Assembly: GCA_003527165.1 (NCBI GenBank)
Contig: DPSI01000276.1
Span: 1 to 7,381 of the forward strand
Direction of reading: 5' to 3'
Source of the DNA: Pseudomonas sp.
Lineage (GTDB): Bacteria; Pseudomonadota; Gammaproteobacteria; Pseudomonadales; Pseudomonadaceae
Length of the DNA stretch: 7,381 nt
A program made the position numbers and the translations under genes. The notes beneath the pieces were generated by a model, which searched no databases, was not told the DNA's origin, and saw only the letters and a list, made by a program, of their open reading frames with translations. The number at the start of each line of letters is the position of its first letter. Position 1 is the first letter of the stretch. Below, piece after piece: positions 1 through 5,987 of this stretch.

Positions 1-576
1 CGCGTAGGCCTCATCACTGAAGGGATGCACATGATCGGCGCGGGTGGCTACGGCGCTCTGCAGGATCAGTTCAGGATCGGCTTCGAGCAGGGTTTCCGGA
101 AGCGGCGCCGGGCGGATCAGAAAGAACCAGTGCCAATAGGCACGGGCGAAGGTTTCATCGGTCTGGCTGTACATCGCCAGGGTCGGTGCGATGTCCAGCA
201 GGATCAGCCGCCGCACCGCCTGTGGATGATCCATCGCCAACCGATGACTGACCCGCGCGCCACGGTCGTGCGCAAGGATGTCGAAGCACTCGAAGCCCAG
301 GGCACGCATCAGCCCGACCTGATCCAGCGCCATCTCGCGCTTGCTGTAGGCGACGTGACGCTTGCCGCCTTCCGGCTTGCTGCTGTCGCCATAGCCACGC
401 AGGTCGGCAGCGATCACGGTGAAGCGTTCAGCCAATTGATCGGCTATCTCGTGCCAGATCACGTGGGTTTGTGGATAGCCGTGCAGCAGGAGCAAGGGCG
501 GACCGGAGCCGCCCTTGCGATAGGCGATCCGTACGCCATTGACCTCGCATTCATCACGCTGGAACTGCTCGAACAT
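1..576 (-). CDS. Haloacetate/fluoroacetate dehalogenase-like alpha/beta hydrolase (C-terminus cut by window edge)
   Basis: The first 192 residues of an alpha/beta hydrolase; the C-terminus lies beyond position 1. Visible elements are the oxyanion-hole stretch LLHGYPQTH (residues 31-38), AADLRGYGDS (56-65), the nucleophile elbow AHDRGARVS (102-110), LLDIAP (126-131) and YWHWFFL (147-153). D104, R105, R108, D128, H149 and W150 match, at the same numbers as I recall them, the nucleophile, substrate-carboxylate arginines, acid and halide-pocket residues of the Burkholderia FA1 fluoroacetate dehalogenase; the pocket Tyr and catalytic His would lie outside the window. Family members hydrolyse haloacetates to glycolate plus halide (EC 3.8.1.3) in the cytoplasm. 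The Asp nucleophile excludes an ordinary Ser esterase, though epoxide hydrolases share it; HDRGAR plus YWHW favours the dehalogenase. The start is set by AGGAG (585-589) eight bases before ATG. It lies 89 bases after lrgB on the same strand, so read-through is possible. The natural substrate is unknown. Confidence 0.85.
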   Translation of the reverse strand, partial: MFEQFQRDECEVNGVRIAYRKGGSGPPLLLLHGYPQTHVIWHEIADQLAERFTVIAADLRGYGDSSKPEGGKRHVAYSKREMALDQVGLMRALGFECFDILAHDRGARVSHRLAMDHPQAVRRLILLDIAPTLAMYSQTDETFARAYWHWFFLIRPAPLPETLLEADPELILQSAVATRADHVHPFSDEAYA

Positions 577-584
577 GGGACCCA

Positions 585-589
585 CTCCT
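585..589 (-). promoter_or_regulatory. Ribosome binding site of the dehalogenase-like gene
   Basis: AGGAG on the minus strand, eight bases before the ATG at 576. It supports this start; the reading has no better-placed upstream alternative. Confidence 0.7.
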
Positions 590-624
590 GAGGGAAGAGT
601 CCTAAGCCTAGGCACAGATGGCCA

Positions 625-647
625 ATCGCAACAGGTCATCGCAACAG
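625..647. repeat. Two direct copies of ATCGCAACAG, 13-base period
   Basis: ATCGCAACAG occurs at 625-634 and again at 638-647. The copies sit 49-71 bases upstream of the dehalogenase-like start and just past the lrgB stop. A perfect 8-base palindrome GCCTAGGC lies at 607-614, nearer the gene. The spacing and place suit a regulator site or promoter element of the dehalogenase-like gene, but this is inference; chance or a degenerate coding remnant is possible. No convincing sigma-70 promoter was found here: the best is TTGCGA, 15 bases, TAGGCT on the minus strand, which is weak. Confidence 0.35.
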
Positions 648-665
648 CCCCGCGCAACCGCAGCC

Positions 666-1376
666 TCAGCCCAGCGCCAGCGGCAGGAACAGCGCGATAA
701 GGATGCCCAGCAGACTCATTCCCAGCGCCGCGAAGGCGCCGCACTCATCGCCCTCCTCCAGCGCCCGCGCCGTGCCGATGGCATGGGCATTGATGCCGTA
801 GCTCAAGCCCCGCGCCGCCGGATGTTCGACACCGGCCCAGCCCAGCAACAGCGGCCCCAACGCCGTACCGATCACCCCGGTGAGCATGACGAACACCGCC
901 GCCAGCGATGCAAGGCCGCCCAGTTGCTCGGCCACCAGCATGGCAATGGGCATGGTTGCTGCTTTCGGCGACAGGCTCATCAGCACGGACAGGTCCGCCC
1001 CGAGCGCGCTGGAAATCGCCAAGGTCAGCGCCACGCCCAGTACCCCGCCGCTGACCAGCGTGATGAGGATCGGCCAGAACAGCTGCTGGATGCGCCGGAT
1101 ATGACGATACAACGGCACCGCCAGGGCAACGGTCGCGGGCCCGACCAGTACCGCAATCATCGAGGCATCGGCCCGGTAGCTCGCATAATCGATGCCGCAC
1201 AGGTAGAGCGTTGCGACCACCAGCAGCATGCCGACCATGACCGGTTGCAGCACCAGCCAGCCGCTGCGCCGGTAGAGCGCCAGTGCCAGTTGGAATGCGA
1301 TCAGGGTCAGCGCCACGGAAAACAGCGGGTGGTCCAGCGTCATGACCCAGACGCTGCGCCAGTCGACACCGCTCAT
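666..1376 (-). CDS. lrgB: LrgB/CidB-family inner membrane protein
   Basis: A 236-residue, very hydrophobic protein with about seven predicted membrane spans, the usual LrgB/YohK size. Family signatures are seen: LVGPATVALAVPLY (77-90), LSPKAATMPIAM (135-146) and YGINAHAIGTARA (193-205). It pairs with the LrgA protein encoded just upstream. The family was first described as an antiholin/holin-like modulator of murein hydrolase activity and cell death in Staphylococcus; in Bacillus the homologous pair moves pyruvate across the membrane. Which role applies here cannot be told from sequence. The start at 1376 is chosen because AGGAGG (1384-1389) stands seven bases upstream and because ATGA gives a 4-base overlap with the lrgA stop, typical of translational coupling. 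The longer open frame reaching 1436 would run deep into lrgA and is unlikely. Confidence 0.9.
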   Translation of the reverse strand: MSGVDWRSVWVMTLDHPLFSVALTLIAFQLALALYRRSGWLVLQPVMVGMLLVVATLYLCGIDYASYRADASMIAVLVGPATVALAVPLYRHIRRIQQLFWPILITLVSGGVLGVALTLAISSALGADLSVLMSLSPKAATMPIAMLVAEQLGGLASLAAVFVMLTGVIGTALGPLLLGWAGVEHPAARGLSYGINAHAIGTARALEEGDECGAFAALGMSLLGILIALFLPLALG

Positions 1377-1738
1377 GCCTGATCCTCCTGCCGACGATCC
1401 ATGCGCCGGATCAGCACCTGCATCAGCCAACCGCAAAAGGGCACGGTTACCACCAGCGAAAGGATCAGGCCGGCAGCAATAGCGGGCAGGTCGGCGAGCA
1501 ACGCATCACTGCTGGTCATGATGCCCGCCGCCGGCACGATAAGCAGCAGCGGCAGGTACTGCAAGAGCAGCGCCGCCGTCTTCTCCAAGGGCTCGGGAAT
1601 GCCGCGGCGCAGCAGCAGAACGCCAAACAGCAGCACCATACCGATGATCGGGCCGGGCAGCGCGGGCAGCAGCGAAACGTGAATGACGCTGCCAAGCAAC
1701 TGCAGCACGACCAGCCAGGTCAGACCTTTGAGAATCAT
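1373..1738 (-). CDS. lrgA: LrgA/CidA-family holin-like membrane protein
   Basis: A 121-residue membrane protein with four predicted spans (roughly 5-23, 28-44, 60-78, 86-110) and a basic, charged C-terminus (RRMDRRQ), the normal length for LrgA/CidA. The family stretch PGPIIGMVLLF (28-38) and the YLPLLLIVPAAGIM block (61-74) are clear. It is the first gene of a two-gene unit: its TGA overlaps the lrgB ATG by four bases. The start at 1738 follows AAGGA (1746-1750) by seven bases; an in-frame ATG at 1801 would add 21 residues of polar leader unlike the family and lacks this signal. The family oligomerises in the inner membrane with LrgB and is linked to murein hydrolase control and overflow-metabolite (pyruvate/acetate) traffic. 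The usual neighbouring LysR (CidR-type) or LytSR regulator is absent from the window. Confidence 0.88.
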   Translation of the reverse strand: MILKGLTWLVVLQLLGSVIHVSLLPALPGPIIGMVLLFGVLLLRRGIPEPLEKTAALLLQYLPLLLIVPAAGIMTSSDALLADLPAIAAGLILSLVVTVPFCGWLMQVLIRRMDRRQEDQA

Positions 1739-1976
1739 GGGGTAGTCCTTAGACGACAGAACGGAACAGCGAATCATGCCGGGAACGGCGCAAGACAGCA
1801 CGCGTTCGCGACAAGCATGGGACTATCACCCGCCGCCGCCGCGGCGAAACAGGTGCAGATGCGCCTGAAAAAACCGTATCAGTTTGGCCTGGCCGCGGAT
1901 GTGACTTGGCGTCGCAGGCTGCACGCCTCCCCTTCCGCCAAGGTAACCAGCCAGCCCGCCGAGAGCCCAGGCGTAG

Positions 1977-1995
1977 CAGGTTCTCAATCCACCTG
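1977..1995. repeat. Short inverted repeat CAGGT/ACCTG
   Basis: CAGGT at 1977-1981 and ACCTG at 1991-1995 are perfect complements around a 9-base loop; one G-U pair could extend the stem. It abuts the next inverted repeat, sharing base 1995, so the two could be alternative folds. By itself it is short enough to be chance. Confidence 0.3.
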
Positions 1996-2013
1996 TCCGT
2001 TTCGGGAACGGAC
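1995..2013. repeat. Perfect 7-base inverted repeat, possible operator or hairpin
   Basis: GTCCGTT (1995-2001), spacer TCGGG, AACGGAC (2007-2013). The 19-base dyad lies 117-135 bases upstream of the ccoG start. It could be a protein binding site (two half-sites 12 bases apart, about one helical turn) or an RNA stem. No T-run follows, so it is not a terminator. Confidence 0.45.
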
Positions 2014-2014
2014 T

Positions 2015-2032
2015 GCGCGCCAACAAGCGCGC
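2015..2032. repeat. GCGCGC inverted repeat with CAACAA loop
   Basis: GCGCGC at 2015-2020 and 2027-2032 around CAACAA gives a strong 6-pair GC stem directly after the preceding dyad. A run of five T comes only at 2046-2050, too far for an intrinsic terminator in the plus direction. Its role is unknown. Confidence 0.4.
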
Positions 2033-2116
2033 CATCTGATCCGTATTTTTAGGAATTATCTGAGCCTGTTCTGCCGCCCGCTCGCACCAGATCATCAGCG
2101 CCGCCTGATTAGCCTG

Positions 2117-2122
2117 AAGGGG
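2117..2122 (+). promoter_or_regulatory. Ribosome binding site of ccoG
   Basis: AAGGGG seven bases before the ATG at 2130. It fixes the ccoG start. Confidence 0.75.
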
Positions 2123-2129
2123 CGAAACA

Positions 2130-3539
2130 ATGACCGAACGAATCCCGGCCACGATCATCGACACCGTTGATCCGCGCAAACCCATACGCCTGACGCCCGC
2201 GCAGGCAGGCGGACCGATCCACACCCGCAGCTTCACCGGCCTGTTCCGCAATCTGCGCCTGGTCGGCGCCGGGCTTCTGTTCCTGCTCTATTTCGGTACC
2301 CAGTGGTTGAACTGGGAGGGTCGCCAGGCAGTGCTCTGGGATCTGAGCAAACAGCAGTTCCATATCTTCGGCGCCACCTTCTGGCCACAGGATTTCATTC
2401 TGCTGTCAGCGCTGCTGATCATCGCCGCCTTCGGCCTGTTCTTCATCACCGTGTTGGCCGGTCGCGTCTGGTGCGGTTACGCCTGTCCGCAGAGCACCTG
2501 GACCTGGGTATTCATGTGGGCGGAGAAGATCACCGAGGGCGACCGCGGCCAGCGCATCAAGCTGGATGCCGCGCCCTGGTCGCTTAACAAATTGCTGCGC
2601 CGTAGCGCCAAGCACGCCGTCTGGCTGGCGGTAAGCCTGGCTACGGCGATCGCCTTCGTCGGGTACTTCACCCCGGTTCGCGAGCTGATAGCCGGCCTGT
2701 TCAGCCTGCAACTAGGCCCGACCGCCGGCTTCTGGCTGTTCTTCTTCACCGCCGCTACCTATATCAATGCCGGCTGGCTGCGGGAAAAAGTCTGCGTGCA
2801 CATGTGTCCCTATTCGCGCTTCCAAAGCGTGATGCTCGACGCCGACACCTTGGTGGTGGCCTACGATGCCGCACGGGGTGAGCAGCGTGGCGCCCGCCGC
2901 AAGGACAGCGACCCACGTACTCAGGGCCTTGGTGATTGCATCGACTGCACCCTGTGCGTGCAGGTCTGCCCCACCGGGATCGACATTCGCGACGGTCTGC
3001 AGCTCGATTGCCTCAGCTGCGGCGCCTGCATCGACGCCTGCGACAGCGTGATGGACAAGATGGGGTATGCCCGAGGCCTGGTCCGCTATACCTCCGAACG
3101 CGCCCTGGAGGGCGGCAGGACCCATCTGCTGCGACCACGTTTTGTCGGCTATGCCGCGGCGCTATCGATAATGATCGGTGCCTTCGTCTGGGCGCTGGAT
3201 GCGCGACCAATGCTGTCGCTGGACGTGACCAAAGACCGCACGCTGTACCGGGAAAACACACAGGGCCAGATCGAAAATATGTACAGCCTGAAAGTCATCA
3301 ACAAGACCCAGCAGCGCCGCGACTACCTGATCACCCTGGATGAAGGTCCATTCGAGCTGCACGGCTCGGGCGAGGTCAGCCTGGCACCTGGGGAGATCGT
3401 CGATCTGCCGGTCAGCGTGGCGCTGCTCGACAGCGACGGCGTCTCGCGCCGCGAACTGCGCTTCGCCGTCAGCGACATGGCTGACCCGACGAGCCGAGTG
3501 AGCGCTCCGAGCACCTTCATCGCGCCCAGGGTTCGGTAG
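2130..3539 (+). CDS. ccoG: CcoG/FixG/RdxA-family membrane ferredoxin, cbb3 oxidase accessory protein
   Basis: A 469-residue inner-membrane iron-sulfur protein of normal CcoG length. In order: a polar N-terminus; spans at about 41-60, 88-110, 163-181 and 197-213; the intramembrane CGYACP motif (C115, C119); CVHMCPYSRFQ (222-232); two 4Fe-4S motifs, C270/C273/C276/C280-P and C294/C297/C300/C304; a span at about 337-356; and a C-terminal Ig-like FixG domain. In Rhodobacter CcoG reduces Cu(II) to Cu(I) and feeds copper to the CcoI/SenC route that builds the CuB site of cbb3 oxidase; the CxxxCP pair is conserved there. All expected cysteines are present. It is followed after 93 bases by the MocR-type regulator, not by ccoH/ccoI/ccoS, so it is probably an accessory copy like P. 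aeruginosa PA4131 (from memory). This pairing suggests conditional expression. Confidence 0.93.
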   Translation: MTERIPATIIDTVDPRKPIRLTPAQAGGPIHTRSFTGLFRNLRLVGAGLLFLLYFGTQWLNWEGRQAVLWDLSKQQFHIFGATFWPQDFILLSALLIIAAFGLFFITVLAGRVWCGYACPQSTWTWVFMWAEKITEGDRGQRIKLDAAPWSLNKLLRRSAKHAVWLAVSLATAIAFVGYFTPVRELIAGLFSLQLGPTAGFWLFFFTAATYINAGWLREKVCVHMCPYSRFQSVMLDADTLVVAYDAARGEQRGARRKDSDPRTQGLGDCIDCTLCVQVCPTGIDIRDGLQLDCLSCGACIDACDSVMDKMGYARGLVRYTSERALEGGRTHLLRPRFVGYAAALSIMIGAFVWALDARPMLSLDVTKDRTLYRENTQGQIENMYSLKVINKTQQRRDYLITLDEGPFELHGSGEVSLAPGEIVDLPVSVALLDSDGVSRRELRFAVSDMADPTSRVSAPSTFIAPRVR

Positions 3540-3560
3540 AATGCGGCCGGTATTGCGAAC
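3531..3560. promoter_or_regulatory. Candidate promoter and dyad overlapping the ccoG stop, upstream of the mpaR-like gene
   Basis: TAGAAT at 3537-3542, a fair -10 box, overlaps the ccoG TAG stop. No good -35 is seen at the right distance; CCTTCA at 3514-3519 is the nearest. GTTCG (3531-3535) and CGAAC (3556-3560) form an inverted pair bracketing the -10. MocR regulators often bind near their own promoters, so autoregulation is conceivable. This is inference from position only; co-transcription from ccoG is equally possible. Confidence 0.3.
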
Positions 3561-3632
3561 ATGCCCCCCAAAGCACGCGCATCGAGGCCTTGCCGGAGTG
3601 TCGTGCTGCGCGCCCTAACCGTGAGCCAGCAC

Positions 3633-5042
3633 ATGAAGCGCTACGAGAAATTCGCCGACGAGATTGCCGAACTGATCCGCACTGGGGTGCTGGCGTCCGG
3701 ACAGAAGGTGCCCTCGGTGCGTCATGCCAGTCGAACCTACGGCGTCAGCCCGTCCACCGTGTTCCAGGCCTACTACCTGCTCGAGGATCGCGGGCTGATC
3801 CAGGCCCGGGCGCGCTCGGGCTATTTCGTTCGCGAGCATGCCAAGGGCCCGCTCCACGAACCCGACATCAGCCCACGCCTGACCGAAACCACGGATGTCG
3901 GTGTCAGCGAACTGGTGTTCTCGGTGCTCGCCTCGCTACGTGATCCAGACACCGTGCCTTTCGGCTCCGCCTTCCCCAGCCCGGAACTCTTCCCTCTGCA
4001 GCGCCTGGCGCGCTCCATGGCGCAGAGCGTGCGAGACATGCCGGCGCGCGAGGTGATCGCCGAGATGACCGCTGGCAACCCAGACCTGCGCCGGCAAATC
4101 GCCCTGCGCTACATGGTCAGCGGGGTGATGCTGCCGATGGAGGAGCTGGTAATCACCACCGGCGCCATGGAGGCGCTGAACCTCTGCCTGCAGGTCGTGA
4201 CCGAGCCGGGCGATCTGGTCGCCATCGAGGCGCCAGCTTTCTATGCCACCTTGCAGGTGCTGGAGCGACTCAAGCTCAAGGCGGTGGAAATCCCGGTGCA
4301 TCCGCGCGACGGTATCGACCTGGAAACGCTCGCGGGTAGCCTCGCCAATCTGCCGATCAAGGCCTGCTGGTTCATGAGCAGCCTGCAGAATCCGCTTGGT
4401 GCCAGCATGGGTGAGGTGAAGAAACAGCAGCTTTACAACCTGCTGTGCCAGCATCAGGTCCCCTTGATCGAGGACGATGTTTACGCCGAACTCTACTACA
4501 CGCGAGAACCACCCAAACCGGTCAAAAGCCATGACCGCGAGGGCTTGGTGATGCATTGCGGTTCATTCTCCAAAAGCCTTGCACCCGGCTACCGGGTCGG
4601 GTGGGTCGCTGGAGGGCGTTACGCCGAGAAGATCAGTCGCCTCAAGCTGATGACCACTCTCTCACCCTCGGTTCCAGCCCAGGCGGCCATTGCCGATTAC
4701 CTGCAGCACGGTGGCTACGATCGTCACCTGCGCAAGCTGCGTCACGCGCTGGAAATGCAGCAAGGCGCCATGCTCTCGTCCGCCGCCCGTCACTTCCCGA
4801 CCAGCACTCGCGTGACCCGCCCCAGTGGCGGCTATTTCCTCTGGTTCGAATTCCCCGAACAGGTGGACGCGCTACAGCTGCTCCAGCTCGCCCTCGCCCA
4901 AGGCATCAGCCTCGCTCCCGGCCCGATATTCTCCGCCACCCAGCGCTTCAGAAACTGTGCGCGTCTGAACCATGGCCATCCTTGGGATGCACGCAGCGAG
5001 AAGGCCATGGAATTGCTCGGACGAATGATCAAGTCGTTCTGA
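3633..5042 (+). CDS. mpaR: MocR-type GntR/aminotransferase transcription regulator, MpaR-like
   Basis: A 469-residue fusion. Residues 1-70 are a GntR winged helix (VPSVRHASRTYGVSPSTVFQ at 26-45, then LIQARARSGYF). Residues 90-469 are a fold-type I aminotransferase domain: TTGAMEALNL (175-184), SSLQNPLGASM (249-259, N253), EDDVYAELYY (280-289), the PLP-lysine block SFSKSLAPGYRVGW with K314, and RLNHGHPW with R444. All main PLP contacts are present, so cofactor binding is likely; in MocR proteins it acts as effector sensor. Position after ccoG matches P. aeruginosa PA4132/MpaR, reported to control PQS/anthranilate genes and ccoN4 during cyanogenesis; orthology is from memory and unproven. The ATG at 3633 is chosen because KRYEKFADEI is where GntR domains begin. 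Its ribosome site is weak; in-frame alternatives are GTG 3621, GTG 3603 (GGAG four bases upstream) and ATG 3561, whose extra 24 residues look non-coding. Confidence 0.88.
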   Translation: MKRYEKFADEIAELIRTGVLASGQKVPSVRHASRTYGVSPSTVFQAYYLLEDRGLIQARARSGYFVREHAKGPLHEPDISPRLTETTDVGVSELVFSVLASLRDPDTVPFGSAFPSPELFPLQRLARSMAQSVRDMPAREVIAEMTAGNPDLRRQIALRYMVSGVMLPMEELVITTGAMEALNLCLQVVTEPGDLVAIEAPAFYATLQVLERLKLKAVEIPVHPRDGIDLETLAGSLANLPIKACWFMSSLQNPLGASMGEVKKQQLYNLLCQHQVPLIEDDVYAELYYTREPPKPVKSHDREGLVMHCGSFSKSLAPGYRVGWVAGGRYAEKISRLKLMTTLSPSVPAQAAIADYLQHGGYDRHLRKLRHALEMQQGAMLSSAARHFPTSTRVTRPSGGYFLWFEFPEQVDALQLLQLALAQGISLAPGPIFSATQRFRNCARLNHGHPWDARSEKAMELLGRMIKSF

Positions 5043-5048
5043 AACGAC
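5033..5048. terminator. Hairpin across the regulator stop codon
   Basis: GTCGTT (5033-5038), loop CTGA, AACGAC (5043-5048): a perfect 6-base stem spanning the TGA at 5040-5042, in the narrow gap between two convergent genes. No T-run follows on either strand, so it is at best a weak or Rho-assisted end signal, or an RNA-stability stem. The remaining gap to 5073 shows no other structure. Confidence 0.3.
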
Positions 5049-5073
5049 CCTGACAACGAATGCCAGAACGGCG

Positions 5074-5865
5074 CTAGATCTCGATCATGCCCTGCAGATA
5101 CTGCACCGCATGCCCCGCAACGAAAACCCGCTCGCCTTCCACCCGGCAATACAGCAGGCCACCGCGGCGCGAGGCCTGCAGAGCAACCAGCGACGACTTG
5201 CCCAGACGCCTGGCCCAATAGGGTGCGAGACCAGCATGGATGGACCCGGTGACCGGATCTTCATCGCCTCCGTTGGCCGGCCAGAAGTAACGCGAAACGA
5301 AATCCTGGTCGCGTCCCGGTGCGGTGATCACGACATCCAGTGGCGCGAGCGACTTGAGCGCCGCGAGGTCGGGCATCAACTGCCGCACCTGATGCTCATC
5401 CTCGTAGACGGCGAACCAGGCCTGACCGTTTTTCAGTACCGCCAGGGGATGTGCGCCCAGGCCATCGAGTAACGCTCCCGGTGGGGCATCGACTCGCTCA
5501 GGTTGGCGATTGGGAAAGTTCATCTCCAGCCGGCCATCGTCCAGTTGCGCGATGCTGATATCACCCACCGCCGCCGCCCGGAAGGTCAGCGGTGCGATAG
5601 CCATTCCCTGATCGAGCAGGACGTAGGCGCTGGCAAGGGTGGCGTGGCCGCAGAAATCGATTTCAGTGAGCGGCGAGAACCAACGGATATGAAAGGCACC
5701 ATCCCACTCGCGAAGCAGAAAGGCGGTCTCCGACAGGTTGTTCTCCATGGCGATCGATTGCATTTGCGCGTCGCTCAGCCAATGCTCCAGCGGCACCACG
5801 GCCGCGGAGTTGCCCTTGAAACGCTCATGGGTGAATGCATCGACCTGGTAGATCGGTAGTTTCAT
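5074..5865 (-). CDS. PhzF-family epimerase/isomerase-like protein
   Basis: A 263-residue cytoplasmic protein of the PhzF/diaminopimelate-epimerase fold, with normal length and two similar halves. Seen: MKLPIYQVDAFT at the start; NLSETAF (43-49) with E46, the position of the catalytic glutamate of PhzF; EIDFCGHATLASA (68-80); and DEDPVTGS (201-208), the second-half signature. PhzF isomerises trans-2,3-dihydro-3-hydroxyanthranilate in phenazine synthesis, but most members next to no phz genes, as here, have unknown substrates, so phenazine production should not be inferred. It converges on the regulator gene with a 31-base gap. Three ATGs lie close together (5877, 5874, 5865). AAGG at 5878-5881 touches the first and is 12 bases from the last. 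I chose 5865 from the family N-terminus; a 3-4 residue longer product is possible. A GCGGCGCCGC palindrome (5884-5893) sits just upstream of AAGG. Confidence 0.87.
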   Translation of the reverse strand: MKLPIYQVDAFTHERFKGNSAAVVPLEHWLSDAQMQSIAMENNLSETAFLLREWDGAFHIRWFSPLTEIDFCGHATLASAYVLLDQGMAIAPLTFRAAAVGDISIAQLDDGRLEMNFPNRQPERVDAPPGALLDGLGAHPLAVLKNGQAWFAVYEDEHQVRQLMPDLAALKSLAPLDVVITAPGRDQDFVSRYFWPANGGDEDPVTGSIHAGLAPYWARRLGKSSLVALQASRRGGLLYCRVEGERVFVAGHAVQYLQGMIEI

Positions 5866-5987
5866 GCTCGCCATCATCCTTGCGCGGCGCCGCCACAGGC
5901 GCACTGAGCGACCAGTCTCGCCGAGCGGCAGGCGCCCGGCAAGATTTCCGAATGACGAGTGCCAGCGACGCACCGCCGCTGGCGGGT

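Larger units (their letters stand above)
1739..2129. other. Divergent lrgA/ccoG intergenic region with several inverted repeats
   Basis: A 391-base stretch with no credible gene; open frames across it have unlikely composition and overlap known genes. Promoters for lrgA (minus) and ccoG (plus) must lie here. Seen: near-repeated GGAACAGCG/GGAACGGCG at 1763-1771 and 1782-1790; a 10-base palindrome CGCCGCGGCG at 1837-1846; a hairpin-like CAGGTGC/GCGCCTG pair with a GC-rich neighbour around 1850-1867, followed by six A on the plus strand; and inverted repeats between 1977 and 2032. The most AT-rich part, about 2034-2062, with AATTATC near 2054-2060, is the likeliest place for a ccoG promoter, but no good -35 box was found. 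No canonical Anr/FNR box (TTGAT-N4-ATCAA) was seen. Confidence 0.6.

Noticed and set aside
618..1382. Long plus-strand open frame opposite lrgB
   Set aside because: Its product is Gln/Arg/His-rich low-complexity sequence, typical of the antisense of a GC-rich membrane-protein gene; lrgB on the other strand has clear family motifs.
1850..1867. Hairpin next to a run of six A as an intrinsic terminator
   Set aside because: Read on the minus strand the T-run precedes the stem instead of following it, and on the plus strand there are A rather than T residues after it.
1739..2129. Riboswitch or Anr/FNR box in the intergenic region
   Set aside because: I compared the region by eye with the cobalamin riboswitch pattern and the TTGAT-N4-ATCAA box and found no match.
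1826..2251. Minus-strand open frame covering much of the lrgA/ccoG gap
   Set aside because: It overlaps the ccoG start, ends in poly-Gly from the GCC repeat, and shows no family features.
3936..4556. 206-residue minus-strand open frame opposite the regulator
   Set aside because: It lies fully inside the aminotransferase domain coding region, with no ribosome site or recognisable domain.
5074..5865. Phenazine biosynthesis assignment from the PhzF fold
   Set aside because: No other phz genes are present and most stand-alone family members have other or unknown functions.
5955..5975. Sigma-54-like TGGCAC on the minus strand upstream of the phzF-like gene
   Set aside because: The required GC of the -12 element is TC at the correct distance, so the pair does not fit the consensus.
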